Shown here: piece by piece, positions 45,293 through 54,046 of the stretch
How positions within the stretch are numbered: the stretch's first letter is position 1
Layout of the letters: each line of letters opens with the position of its first letter
Assembly: GCA_938035125.1 (NCBI GenBank)
Contig: CALHNS010000064.1
Span: 1 to 61,800 of the forward strand
Direction of reading: 5' to 3'
Source: an uncultured Granulosicoccaceae bacterium
GTDB lineage: Bacteria > Pseudomonadota > Gammaproteobacteria > Granulosicoccales > Granulosicoccaceae
DNA length: 61,800 nucleotides
Translations under genes and position numbers: made by a program
Notes under the pieces: generated by a model
What the model saw: the letters and a program-made list of their open reading frames with translations, nothing else
Database searches by the model: none
What the model was told of the DNA's origin: nothing

Positions 45293-45385
45293 CGAGGACG
45301 ACTGGGATGCTGGGTTGAGCAACATCAACCGGCTTATCAAATGACTCTTCGGTTGTATCTATTGATTGATACAACCTCATTTTTT
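45293..45385 (+). ncRNA. Candidate leader RNA / attenuator ahead of the AraC gene
   Basis: TATACT at 45285-45290 could be a -10 box; no good -35 is seen. Hairpin 1 is GGTTGA (45313-45318) / TCAACC (45325-45330), extended by three outer pairs. Hairpin 2 is GGTTGTATC (45351-45359) / GATACAACC (45368-45376), followed by six T (45380-45385), a Rho-independent terminator. CAACC of hairpin 1 (45326-45330) can also pair with GGTTG of hairpin 2 (45351-45355), so the two states exclude each other as in attenuators. A tiny frame, ATG CTG GGT TGA, starts at 45307 with GAGG upstream. It may equally be a short free sRNA. The family is not recognised. Confidence 0.5.
45351..45385 (+). terminator. Hairpin plus T-run between the gap and the AraC gene
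   Basis: A nine-base perfect stem (45351-45359 / 45368-45376) with an eight-base loop is followed by TCA and six T. It lies 36 bases before the AraC start, so it would end a leader transcript. The loop and right arm contain ATTGATACA, the same word found twice at 11227-11279 near the other AraC gene, so it could also be a protein site. Confidence 0.65.
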
Positions 45386-45420
45386 CAAGGGATGATTATC
45401 ATATAGAAATGGAGCGCAAT

Positions 45421-46374
45421 ATGAACCGTGCAATAACGGTTTGCCATGGCGATTTTGGCCGGCTATGTTTAGTAGAATTAAATCGAGCAAAAGTACTTCA
45501 CACGCATCGTGAAGCTCAGCTTTTGTTTCTCATGGACGGTGACGATGTCACCTTAAAGATTGATAATACTCCCGTCACTTTGTCAAAAGATCGAGCGGTT
45601 GCCATCGATTCTTATATGGCACACGAGGTACATGTTTCTAAGTCTGATACGTCCTCTGCGATACTCTCGGTATACGTCAACCCATTTTGGTACGCCACTC
45701 GGTTAAATTCCAGCGACCCTGAATGGTTAGGATTTCAAAATCGTTCGTTTCCTGTTACATCCAATATACGTGATCATGTTGATCATCTGGTTGCACTGGT
45801 TCAGCCTCCCGCACCCGATAAGCAGCCCGGTTACCATTTAGCCTTAGAAACACGTTTGCGGCATTTATGCAGCACGTGCTTTGAAAGTGAAAATTCACTG
45901 AAGATAACGCAAAACGCAGACAACCCCATTAAATCATCAGACCCTCGCATACGAAAAAGTTTGGTGATCATGAATAGCCACGTTAGAAATAATTTACCGC
46001 TGGATGAAATTGCTCGCGCAGCCGGTCTTTCTCGTCCGCACTTTTACCGATTGTTTCGAGATAACTTGGGTGTCACACCTAACGTGTACATGAATATGTT
46101 ACGAATGGAATACGCTATTGAGCGCTTAGTATTCAGTGATCAACCAGTAACCTCTATTGCTTTAGAGCTTGGATTTGCATCGCAAGCTAGCTTTACTCGG
46201 TTCTTTGGTGCCAATCTTGGTATCCCGCCTACCGATTATCGCCGAGTGGCGTGCTTACCACCGGGTATGCGTGCAGCGGCTTTGACTAATACTCGTATGG
46301 CAGGGGATTTCACCCAAGCCAGCAATGCGGAACAACCCGCATCACTGGCAAGAGTTTACGAAAGCCGTTTTTAA
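45421..46374 (+). CDS. AraC-family regulator with AraC-binding cupin-like domain
   Basis: The product has 317 residues. The N-terminal cupin (about 10-140) shows THREAQLLFLMDGDDVTLKI and DSYMAHEVHVSK. The HTH pair lies near 190-285: LDEIARAAGLSRPHFYRLFRD and VTSIALELGFASQASFTRFFG, ending IPPTDYRR. A tail of about 40 residues is unassigned. GGAG six bases before 45421 decides the start over 45409. It is preceded by a possible attenuator and is convergent with comE (29 bases). Control of the sulfonate genes that follow is plausible from position only. Confidence 0.9.
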   Translation: MNRAITVCHGDFGRLCLVELNRAKVLHTHREAQLLFLMDGDDVTLKIDNTPVTLSKDRAVAIDSYMAHEVHVSKSDTSSAILSVYVNPFWYATRLNSSDPEWLGFQNRSFPVTSNIRDHVDHLVALVQPPAPDKQPGYHLALETRLRHLCSTCFESENSLKITQNADNPIKSSDPRIRKSLVIMNSHVRNNLPLDEIARAAGLSRPHFYRLFRDNLGVTPNVYMNMLRMEYAIERLVFSDQPVTSIALELGFASQASFTRFFGANLGIPPTDYRRVACLPPGMRAAALTNTRMAGDFTQASNAEQPASLARVYESRF

Positions 46375-46403
46375 TAAACCCACAGTAAACCTTAGGCGAT
46401 GGT

Positions 46404-46958
46404 TTAACTCGCGATCGCTTTCATAAAGCGATCTTTGATAACAACAGGATCCATTGTGATAACCGGTACTTTAATGTTGCCGGATTCACACTTGCAAACG
46501 ATCACTGTCATTTTTTTACTGTCGATCGCTTTTTGTAACACCTCAGGCGCATCTTCTGCTTGGCATTCAATGACGTTCTCGCAGCCGCAAGCTTCTGCCA
46601 CTTTGGTTAGCGAGGTTTTCTTACCGGCATAGGTTGGCTGATCACCGGTTGATCCATAACTACCGTTGTCGATAATCAAAAGAATGTAGTTGTCTGCCAC
46701 GTTATTGGCTATGGTGGGTAGGGTGCCAAGATTGGTTAATACTGACCCATCCCCATCAATAGAAATCACCGTTTTATCTTGAGCTAATGCTACGCCTAAG
46801 CCAATAGATGAGGATAAGCCCATCGTGCCCAACATATAAAAATTGGTGTCTCGATCATCGAGAAGGTGTAGCTCTTGACTGGGTAACCCAATATTGCAAA
46901 CCACGAGTTGGTCAGCAAGAACCGGAACCAATGACTTTATAACTTCTGAACGAATCAT
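46404..46958 (-). CDS. comE: Sulfopyruvate decarboxylase, beta (TPP-binding) subunit
   Basis: The product has 184 residues. The TPP motif is GDGSVLTNLGTLPTIANNVADN at 69-90, followed by YILLIIDNGSYGSTGDQPTY, the pattern of ComE and phosphonopyruvate decarboxylases. With the alpha subunit it converts 3-sulfopyruvate to sulfoacetaldehyde and CO2. The ATG at 46958 is two bases after the stop of comD; a longer open frame upstream is only read-through of comD in another phase. It is the last gene of the run. No sulfoacetaldehyde acetyltransferase (Xsc) gene is in the window, so the next step lies elsewhere. Phosphonopyruvate is the alternative substrate. Confidence 0.85.
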   Translation of the reverse strand: MIRSEVIKSLVPVLADQLVVCNIGLPSQELHLLDDRDTNFYMLGTMGLSSSIGLGVALAQDKTVISIDGDGSVLTNLGTLPTIANNVADNYILLIIDNGSYGSTGDQPTYAGKKTSLTKVAEACGCENVIECQAEDAPEVLQKAIDSKKMTVIVCKCESGNIKVPVITMDPVVIKDRFMKAIAS

Positions 46959-46960
46959 GA

Positions 46961-47458
46961 TTAATACCCCTGCCAAAAGCTTGCATCGGTGAGTATGGCC
47001 ACCGGTTTGTTGCACATGAATGTGTACTTCAATATATCGTCCAGCTCACCCACATCGTCTGGATTATGAAAATGGAATGCCGGTATTTTTAACTGCTCTA
47101 GTAGTCCTTTGGTGTGTACCGCCATCTCAACTTGGCAAGCAACGGGTTCACCCAATTCGCCTCGGTAGCTTATTAGCATCGGTAGTGGCATGCGGTAATA
47201 CTGGGTAAGAGTTACCAGCGTGTTTACGGTAACGCCAATGGCGGTGTTTTGCATGATGATACATGGGCGTTTTCCACCCATCCAGGCACCGGCAGCTAAA
47301 CCCATGCCTTCATCTTCTTTGTTACACGGTACGTGATGTATCGATTTATTTTCTTCAATTAGATCGATCACAGTACCTAATTGCTTACACGGTACGGTGG
47401 TGGCGAACTGCACATCGTTTGCAACTAAGTCGCTAACAATTTTTTCACTGACAGTCAT
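46961..47458 (-). CDS. comD: Sulfopyruvate decarboxylase, alpha subunit
   Basis: The product has 165 residues. This is the pyrimidine-binding half of the TPP enzyme: VPCKQLGTVIDLIEE, HHVPCNKEDEGMGLAAGAWMGG (the Glu that activates TPP, near residue 46), MQNTAIGVTVNTLVTL and LISYRGELGEPV. Split alpha and beta genes of this size are typical for ComDE and for Roseobacter-type sulfopyruvate decarboxylases. AGGA lies about 12 bases before the ATG at 47458. It follows hpsN by 22 bases and precedes comE by two, so the three are one operon. Confidence 0.86.
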   Translation of the reverse strand: MTVSEKIVSDLVANDVQFATTVPCKQLGTVIDLIEENKSIHHVPCNKEDEGMGLAAGAWMGGKRPCIIMQNTAIGVTVNTLVTLTQYYRMPLPMLISYRGELGEPVACQVEMAVHTKGLLEQLKIPAFHFHNPDDVGELDDILKYTFMCNKPVAILTDASFWQGY

Positions 47459-47480
47459 GGTGGATTGGATTCCTATTGGG

Positions 47481-48788
47481 TTATTCGGATGCCGACAAAT
47501 TAAACGTCTCGTCTGGGAAGTACTTAGCCAGTCGAACATCGGCCGCACGTGCATGACCTTCCATGCCTTCTAAACGAGAAATGCGTGCGGTTGCTTCTGC
47601 AATGGGTTTTGCAGCATCACGAGTGGCACGTTGCCATGTGATGGTTTTCATAAACTTATGTACCGATAAACCACCGGTATATTTTGCCGCACGTGAAGTG
47701 GGCAGAACGTGGTTTGTACCCGATGCTTTATCACCATAAGAAACGGTGGTTTCTTCGCCCAAGAACAATGAGCCGTAACAGCTCAAGCGATCTAACCACC
47801 AATCCAAATCATCGGCTTGAACGGTTAAATGTTCGGGTGCGTATTCATCGGATGTGGCCGCCATGTCTTCTCGACTTTCACATAGGATGACTTCCGCGTA
47901 ATCGCGCCATGCGGCCGCTGCGTTATCACGATTGGTTTCTGGTAAATCATCAATGAGTGCAGGAATGCGGTTCATCACATCCTCGGCCAAAGAACGACTT
48001 GATGTAACCAACCAAACTGGAGAGTTGTATCCGTGTTCTGCTTGGCTAACCAGATCGGTTGCGACAATATGAGCATCGGCCGTATCATCAGCCAAAATTA
48101 AGCTATCGGTAGGGCCAGCAAACATATCAATTCCCACTCGGCCAAATAAGATGCGCTTGGCTTCAGCAACGAACTGATTGCCTGGTCCGACCAAAATATC
48201 GGCTTTGGGTAAACCGAATAAACCAAAAGTCATCGCGGCCACACCTTGAACACCGCCCATGGCTAAAATTTTATCGGCGCCGCAGATGTGTGCCGCATGA
48301 ACAATAGCGGGTGCTATGCCAACGCCTGGGCGTGGCGGGGAACACACAACAATGTTTTCAACGCCTGCAACTTTTGCGGTGGTTACCGTCATGATGGCGC
48401 TGGCGATGTGACTGTAGCGTCCGCCGGGTACGTAACAGCCAGCAGTTTGGCAAGCTACGCTTTTTTGGCCCAGTGTAAAACCAGGTTGTATTTCTAAAGT
48501 GGCATCTTTTAGCGAGTTTTTTTGTACTTCTGCAAAACGACGAACATTATCGTGTGCAAACTCAATGTCTTTTTTTAGCTGATCAGGAACCGCCAAGCTG
48601 GCAGCTTTTATCGCATCAGCATCAAGTAAAACTGCGCCATCGTACTTATCAAATTTAGCCGCATATTTCATAGCCGCTTCATCACCACCGGCTTCGATAT
48701 CATCAAGAATGGTTTGTACCGTTTCTCGAACGTCAGCATGATCGGTGGAAGGTGTGCGCTCAGCACGTTTTAAGTATTCTCTATTCAC
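47481..48788 (-). CDS. hpsN: HpsN-like sulfopropanediol 3-dehydrogenase (histidinol dehydrogenase family)
   Basis: The product has 435 residues. The fold is HisD: AGCYVPGGRYSHIASAIMTVTTAKVAGV near residue 115, MFAGPTDSLILADDTAD near 225, DLVSQAEHGYNSPVWL near 245, EEYAPEHL-type segment SDEYAPEHLTVQ near 315, and GTNHVLPT near 355. In true HisD the corresponding contexts differ and his genes are clustered; here it precedes comDE. HpsN oxidises (R)-2,3-dihydroxypropane-1-sulfonate to sulfolactate with two NAD. The GTG at 48788 gives the start MNREYLKRAERTP, matching relatives; a TTG at 48815 would add nine residues. The sulfolactate dehydrogenase needed between HpsN and ComDE is not evident. 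Confidence 0.85.
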   Translation of the reverse strand: MNREYLKRAERTPSTDHADVRETVQTILDDIEAGGDEAAMKYAAKFDKYDGAVLLDADAIKAASLAVPDQLKKDIEFAHDNVRRFAEVQKNSLKDATLEIQPGFTLGQKSVACQTAGCYVPGGRYSHIASAIMTVTTAKVAGVENIVVCSPPRPGVGIAPAIVHAAHICGADKILAMGGVQGVAAMTFGLFGLPKADILVGPGNQFVAEAKRILFGRVGIDMFAGPTDSLILADDTADAHIVATDLVSQAEHGYNSPVWLVTSSRSLAEDVMNRIPALIDDLPETNRDNAAAAWRDYAEVILCESREDMAATSDEYAPEHLTVQADDLDWWLDRLSCYGSLFLGEETTVSYGDKASGTNHVLPTSRAAKYTGGLSVHKFMKTITWQRATRDAAKPIAEATARISRLEGMEGHARAADVRLAKYFPDETFNLSASE

Positions 48789-48902
48789 GACAGATTTTCC
48801 CGCTAGTAACGCCAAGATCCTATCATGGGAATTCAGCGAAACCTGCGGGCGTTCAGTGACGAGTGTTTCTGACCCTTGTGAACGTTTGTGGTAGCTATGT
48901 CG

Positions 48903-50246
48903 CTATGTCACTGGAACCTGCAACTGGTTCAAACGCCAACGGGTGAAAAAATGAGACGTAATCGCGCTGATGACCACTACTGTGATTAACGTATAGAAAA
49001 CACTGAGCATGGGGAATCCCAAATAAACCACTAATAAAACATTGATGCTAACCGGTACGATTAATTGCCGAGCCAATCCCAGTGCCATAGGGAAAACGGG
49101 TTGTTTAATCGATTGCAGTGTGGCGGTGGTAAGAAACAACACGATGTAGGCGTAAAACGCAATGGCATCTATGCGCAGATAAGCTGTACCGGTTGCAATG
49201 ATCGGTTGCTCTGAGGTGAACAACGTCATTAGTAGCGGAGATAAAAATATCATGATAGGTATAGATACCGCTGCCATGAATAAGCCGATCTTTAAACTGC
49301 TGTAGTAAGTGTCGCGCACTCGATCAAATTCACCGGCACCAAAATTTTGCCCAGCGATTGCCATGACGGCGCTGTTCATGCCTAATGCCGGTAAGAGCAA
49401 TAGCTGCTCTAATCGTAAACCTACAGAATAACCTGCAACGTGGTCGCTGCCAAAGCGGCCGATAATCGCAACCGTAATAAAGCTGCCTAAGATAACCGAT
49501 AACATATTGAAACTTGCGGGTAGCACTTGTTTCAATAAGGGCATCCAATCTCGGAATGTAAACAGCGGTTTGGGCGGCGCTGAGTTTGTTGCTTGCCCGA
49601 TTTTTCTTAACAAATATATCGCTGTGACTACTTTGATAAGCCCTGTGGATATGGCTAATCCTGCAACGCCCCAACCAAAGCCGAACATAAAGATGGGGTT
49701 CAATAGTAGATTCAGAAATAAGCCAATGGCCAAGGCGTTTCGATTGGATTTGGTATCGCCACGAGCCATAAGAATCCCCGCTGCAGCGAAACCCAACATA
49801 AACGCTGGCACCGCTATCACGGTGAATCGAATGTAGGTTATGGCATAGGGGGCAACGTTCGGTTCAGCCCCAAGCAATAAGGTCATGGGTTCTGCCAGTG
49901 TCCATCCCAACACCATCACTAACCCACTGAGCACGATTGATAAACCGATGACTTCTTGCGTCCAGCGATTGGCTTCGTCGCTTTTATTAGAGCCTACAGC
50001 AGGCGCGATGATGGCTGAAGCGCCGATTTGAATACCGATGCCTGCAGCAATGAATAAGAAAAAAACCGTACTGGCAATAGACACACCGGCTAATGCATCC
50101 CCGGATAGACGTCCTGCAAACCAGTAATCTGAGAGGTTATATAAGGTGTTAAAAATCATGCCCATCGACGATGGGATGGCAAGCCTGATCACATGTTGTG
50201 ACACCGAACCTTCGGTGAGTTTAGGCTGAGTGGTAAGGGATGCCAC
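48903..50246 (-). CDS. MATE-family efflux transporter
   Basis: The product has 447 residues with twelve membrane helices in two bundles (about 15-215 and 240-440). The N-lobe shows IRLAIPSSMGMIFNTLYNLSDYWFAGRL and the loop LLLGAEPNVAPYAITYIRF; the C-lobe repeats QVLPASFNMLSVILGSFITVAIIGRFG. The position fits NorM/DinF-type cation or drug antiporters, but in this operon it may export or import a catabolic intermediate. It begins at the base next to the stop of the SDR gene, so it is translationally coupled. 114 bases separate it from hpsN. Confidence 0.9.
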   Translation of the reverse strand: MASLTTQPKLTEGSVSQHVIRLAIPSSMGMIFNTLYNLSDYWFAGRLSGDALAGVSIASTVFFLFIAAGIGIQIGASAIIAPAVGSNKSDEANRWTQEVIGLSIVLSGLVMVLGWTLAEPMTLLLGAEPNVAPYAITYIRFTVIAVPAFMLGFAAAGILMARGDTKSNRNALAIGLFLNLLLNPIFMFGFGWGVAGLAISTGLIKVVTAIYLLRKIGQATNSAPPKPLFTFRDWMPLLKQVLPASFNMLSVILGSFITVAIIGRFGSDHVAGYSVGLRLEQLLLLPALGMNSAVMAIAGQNFGAGEFDRVRDTYYSSLKIGLFMAAVSIPIMIFLSPLLMTLFTSEQPIIATGTAYLRIDAIAFYAYIVLFLTTATLQSIKQPVFPMALGLARQLIVPVSINVLLVVYLGFPMLSVFYTLITVVVISAITSHFFTRWRLNQLQVPVT

Positions 50247-51197
50247 TTAGCGGGTGTTCTTAAAATAATTCATCAGCCAATCGGCTGAGGCAACAAAGTC
50301 GTATTCAGGGGCCCAACCCCAGTCGCGTCTTGCTGCATCATCAATTAGCACATTAGGCCAACCACTGAGTAATTCATTTACGGTTTCGTTGATAATAAAT
50401 TCAGCTTTGAAGGAGGGCACTCGCCGTTGAATTTCGGCTAATACATCACCGGCTGATACAAAGTATCCGTGCAGAGAGTAGGCGTGCTGAGACAGATCAG
50501 CTCGATCTGCCAACATAAATTTTACGGTGCCCGTAATAACATCGTTTAGTAGCATGGAGGATACACCCACATCCGGTGCAACCGGAAAAACGAAGGTGTC
50601 GGAATAGTTTGGATCACTTGCCGCTTTAAACGCGTGTGAAGGAAAAGCGGTAACAGCTGCTGCGGGGGCGAATGGTGAAAACACTAAAGGGAATCGCAAG
50701 CAACGAAAATCTAAATTGTGTTCTTGTTTAAAGAATATACCGGCACGTTCAACGGCCACTTTAGTGGCACCGTAAAGATTGGCAGGCCACTGTGGTGTGT
50801 CTTCTGGCATGGGGTCTGGAACATCACTGCCGTAGGTTGCCATGGTGCTAGCAAAAAAGAACTGTTGTACGTTAAATTCTGCGGCAAGTTCCAGTAGATG
50901 AAAAGAGGCGTTGGCGTTTATTTCCCAAGCCGCACCTGGGTTTTGCGCCGAGCTACCCGACAGTAACGAGGCCAGATGCACAACGCTGTCCGGTTTGTGA
51001 TGTTCAAACAAGTCGCGCACTTGAGTTTTATCTCGGATGTCACCAATCACGATGGTTTCCCCGTCGCGCACCGTATCGGGTTCTGTGCCGGGGATGTCGA
51101 ACTTAATAACCGAGATGCCCAGCGCTAATAATTCATCGGCGATCAGCCTGCCAAGGTTTCCGTTACCACCGGTTATTAATGTGCGTTTAAAGCTCAT
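50247..51197 (-). CDS. Extended SDR, L-threonine 3-dehydrogenase-like / NAD-dependent epimerase family
   Basis: The product has 316 residues. The NAD site is TLITGGNGNLGRLIADELL at 6-24, and the acid after strand 2 (FDIPG) indicates NAD. Catalytic Ser and Tyr-Lys are in FFASTMATYG and LYGATKVAVE. The C-terminal signature WPNVLIDDAARRDWGWAPEYD and HGYFVSAGDVLAEIQRRVPSF match the SDR-type threonine dehydrogenases rather than UDP-sugar epimerases. The real substrate is unknown; a beta-hydroxy amino or sulfonate alcohol would suit the fold and the neighbours. It is 57 bases after the alpha-galactosidase. Confidence 0.85.
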   Translation of the reverse strand: MSFKRTLITGGNGNLGRLIADELLALGISVIKFDIPGTEPDTVRDGETIVIGDIRDKTQVRDLFEHHKPDSVVHLASLLSGSSAQNPGAAWEINANASFHLLELAAEFNVQQFFFASTMATYGSDVPDPMPEDTPQWPANLYGATKVAVERAGIFFKQEHNLDFRCLRFPLVFSPFAPAAAVTAFPSHAFKAASDPNYSDTFVFPVAPDVGVSSMLLNDVITGTVKFMLADRADLSQHAYSLHGYFVSAGDVLAEIQRRVPSFKAEFIINETVNELLSGWPNVLIDDAARRDWGWAPEYDFVASADWLMNYFKNTR

Positions 51198-51254
51198 GGT
51201 TATTTTCCAGTTTGATTGGCTAAGCGTTTTTTGCCGATGCAGTAAACCCTGTGC

Positions 51255-53426
51255 TTAATCACGGTTGCGTTGGGTGCCATAAAACACCCACAAGGTGTCC
51301 GGCATAGGGAATGGGGGAATGATACCTTGTTGCATTAACTGCGCACCGCTCATGAGCGCAAAAGGCTTATCAATTAGAGGGTGAGGAAAAATTCGTGTGG
51401 CTAATGGGTTTATATCGTCTTTATTAATAAGACTCACCTCATAATCTGCATCGGGGTCTAGGCCCACTAATCGTAACGGTGCTGTGGTTTCATCTACAGG
51501 AATGTCAATACAGCCTGCAAACACCAAAAATTGGTTTTTCTGTGGCGCTACAAATTGCTGGGTTAGATTATCTTTATGCACCGTATCGAGTCGATATTGC
51601 CGCCCCTGGTGCATCCATTGCCGATGCGTTTTGTACAGTTCGATGTATCGCATTAAAGTTTTGCGATCGGCATCGTCTAATTCATCCATGTCAGATTCTA
51701 TGCCCATGTGGCCAGTCATTGCGACCTGTGCACGAAACGACATGGGTTGTTTGCGGGCGCTGGTGTGCACTTTTTCTGCGCCCACGTGGCTGCCATAAAC
51801 AGACGGCGGCAAGAACAAGAACGCTTCACTTTGCATTTTCCAACGCACTCGAGCATCGATGGAATCGGATAGCCACACTCGGTGAGTATTTTTTAAAACG
51901 CGGTAATCTATTCGACCACCACCGGAGGCACAACTCTCGATCTCAACCTTCGGATGAGCGTGTCGAATTTTTGCCATCAGCGCATGCACTGCATCGCTGT
52001 GGCGAACTAATGAGCGATGACCTTGCGCATCCACCGCTCGGGTTGCGTCTCGGTTCATGTCCCATTTGATGTACTCAATGTTGTGTTCACTTAATATGGC
52101 ATCAATGCACTCGAATAAATAAGCCACTACCGATGGGTTCGTTAAATCGAGCAAAAATTGTTGCCGTCCTTCGATATGTTTTGCATCGCCGTGTTTCAAA
52201 ACCCAATCAGGGCGATGTTTGGCCAGTTGGCTGTTGAGATTCACCATTTCAGGTTCAAACCAAATGCCGAAGCGCATGCCAAGTGAATTCACGTGTTCCA
52301 CTAGTGGGGTAAGCCCTTCGGGATACTTGTTGGTATCAATAAACCAATCGCCGAGTGTGCTGGTGTCATCATCTCGCGGTAAGGCGTTGGTGCCAAACCA
52401 ACCATCATCTAACACAAATCGCTCAGCACCTACGTTGGCTGCCGATGTGGCCAGAGCTTTTAACCGATCGATATCATGATCAAAATAGATGGCTTCCCAG
52501 CAGTTGTAATTCACATGGCGCACCGCTTTGGGGTCGGGCAACTTCACGATGTGGTCTTTAACCATTTGTTGGTAATGGAAAGCTAAATCGTTTAAGCCGT
52601 GTTGTGAAAACGCCCAGAAGGCGTTACCAGAATGTAAGCTACTTTCAGGCTCTAGCCAACGGGTTTCAGCAATTCCTGCCTGCACTTGCCGACGGCCATC
52701 AGGTAATGATTCCAATACCGTTCGATGTACATCGGAATAATCAAAATGCATGGCAGCGGCTGCACCGTGTGTCCAAGCTAGTGGGGCGGTGCCAGCAATC
52801 ATCGCGGGGAAGTGATCATGCCCCGTGCGAGCTCGGCGAGATTCTCTTAAGTGCACACCGGTTCTGATGTCGGTGACGACAGGGGAGAATTCTTGGGTCC
52901 AACGGCCTCGATATTCTTGCAGCGTATCAAACGATTCATCTAAGGTTAATACGGGAACTGATAGCCAATCCACTCGCCAGCGAGTACTGCCCGTGTTATG
53001 GAGTTCGGTATGTGTTTTTAAAACGTTTGAATCGGTTGCGAAGCTAAAATGTAACGATACGCTTAACCCTGTTGCGTTGTCGTTAGCATGAAACACAATG
53101 CTATTTACAGATTCATCTACCTGTTGAATGCGAAATTGAGTAAGAGCTGGGCGTGCATCAATAGATGTTACGTTTAATCCACAGTAGCCTTGAAAGCCCT
53201 GACCTTCTTCTGGTAATAGGGATAGGGGGGCGAGTTGGTCTAAGGTGCCAGGTGGTAATGGACGAATCGCGTGTTCAGCGATGTCTTGAAGTCTTGTGCT
53301 TGCAGGTAAGAGGGGGCCGTTGTAAACCACCGTAGGTAACTCGTGGTTTGAGGAGGCAAACACCAATGTGTGTTTAAATGAGTCTGAACCTAAGTCAAGA
53401 CGCCATGCTTGCAGTGCATCGTTCAT
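51255..53426 (-). CDS. GH36 alpha-galactosidase
   Basis: The product has 723 residues, the standard four-domain size. An N-terminal beta-supersandwich runs to about 310. The barrel shows NCWEAIYFDHD, FVLDDGWFG near 345 and YIKWDMNRD with nucleophile Asp456. The acid/base is Asp521 in WLSDSIDARVRWKM, and GSHVGAEKVH follows. RIDYRV near 508 is also typical. There is no signal peptide, so it works on imported alpha-galactosides such as melibiose, raffinose-type sugars or galactosyl glycerol (floridoside). It heads the minus-strand run SDR, MATE, HpsN, ComD, ComE. Released galactose could feed the galactonate route at 7548-10246. Confidence 0.94.
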   Translation of the reverse strand: MNDALQAWRLDLGSDSFKHTLVFASSNHELPTVVYNGPLLPASTRLQDIAEHAIRPLPPGTLDQLAPLSLLPEEGQGFQGYCGLNVTSIDARPALTQFRIQQVDESVNSIVFHANDNATGLSVSLHFSFATDSNVLKTHTELHNTGSTRWRVDWLSVPVLTLDESFDTLQEYRGRWTQEFSPVVTDIRTGVHLRESRRARTGHDHFPAMIAGTAPLAWTHGAAAAMHFDYSDVHRTVLESLPDGRRQVQAGIAETRWLEPESSLHSGNAFWAFSQHGLNDLAFHYQQMVKDHIVKLPDPKAVRHVNYNCWEAIYFDHDIDRLKALATSAANVGAERFVLDDGWFGTNALPRDDDTSTLGDWFIDTNKYPEGLTPLVEHVNSLGMRFGIWFEPEMVNLNSQLAKHRPDWVLKHGDAKHIEGRQQFLLDLTNPSVVAYLFECIDAILSEHNIEYIKWDMNRDATRAVDAQGHRSLVRHSDAVHALMAKIRHAHPKVEIESCASGGGRIDYRVLKNTHRVWLSDSIDARVRWKMQSEAFLFLPPSVYGSHVGAEKVHTSARKQPMSFRAQVAMTGHMGIESDMDELDDADRKTLMRYIELYKTHRQWMHQGRQYRLDTVHKDNLTQQFVAPQKNQFLVFAGCIDIPVDETTAPLRLVGLDPDADYEVSLINKDDINPLATRIFPHPLIDKPFALMSGAQLMQQGIIPPFPMPDTLWVFYGTQRNRD

Positions 53427-53479
53427 TCAAGAATCAACTTAACGAGAAGAAGGAAAACGAGGGGATTGGAAAAATTAAG

Positions 53480-53929
53480 TTAGGACAACAAGGTGGCTAT
53501 GCGTTGCACGGCCAGCGAATAGCCTTGCACACCGCAACCTGCGATCACACCATCGGCGCGGGCAGAAACATAAGAATGATGGCGAAAGGCCTCGCGCGCA
53601 TGAATGTTGGAGATATGCACTTCAATCACCAAACCATCGAAGGTATTCAACGCATCCAATATGGCTACCGAGGTGTGCGACCATGCCGCTGGGTTAATGA
53701 TAATAGCTGCCGAGGTGGTGCGGCATAGATGAATAAAGTCAATCATCTCACCTTCGTGATTCGTCTGTTTTTGTTCAACGCTCAGTGCCACGCTCGGGGC
53801 CGCAGATTTCGCAACGATTTGGCACTGTTTTTCCACATCGTCCAACGTATCCGTACCGTACACCTCAGGCTGGCGTTGCCCCAGTAAATTTAGGTTCGGG
53901 CCGTTCAAAATGGTGATGAGCTTTGACAT
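53480..53929 (-). CDS. aroQ: Type II 3-dehydroquinate dehydratase
   Basis: The product has 149 residues, the usual dodecamer-forming size. Marks are [19 protein letters not shown] (catalytic Arg and Tyr) at 6-24, [13 protein letters not shown] near 50, [20 protein letters not shown] near 75 and [20 protein letters not shown] near 100. NPAAW replaces the usual NPGAY/NPGGL in the active-site segment. It removes water from 3-dehydroquinate in the shikimate pathway or quinate breakdown. The frame is open to 54025, but homology starts at 53929. It is divergent from the TauE-like gene, with 117 bases between. Confidence 0.94.
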   Translation of the reverse strand: MSKLITILNGPNLNLLGQRQPEVYGTDTLDDVEKQCQIVAKSAAPSVALSVEQKQTNHEGEMIDFIHLCRTTSAAIIINPAAWSHTSVAILDALNTFDGLVIEVHISNIHAREAFRHHSYVSARADGVIAGCGVQGYSLAVQRIATLLS

Positions 53930-54046
53930 GATTTGCAGGTGGTGAGTTAAGGCATAGATTCGTGCATTAAATGATAGCGTTTTTCGTTCAAGAGTTTGGT
54001 TTATTTCTTCTAACCAGCTCCTCATAAAGCCAGTAGACTGCGCCCC

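Noticed and set aside
45293-45385. Resemblance of GACGAGG and nearby bases to guanidine-III riboswitches
   Set aside because: The second conserved block of that class is missing, and the downstream gene is a regulator rather than a guanidine exporter or carboxylase.
46413-46433. Inverted repeat GATCGCTTT/AAAGCGATC as terminator of the AraC gene
   Set aside because: It lies inside the comE coding region and is followed by only three T; it may be coincidental with the Ala-Ile-Lys codons there.
51479-52069. 196-codon plus-strand frame
   Set aside because: It is antisense to the catalytic core of the GH36 alpha-galactosidase, with no protein-like composition.
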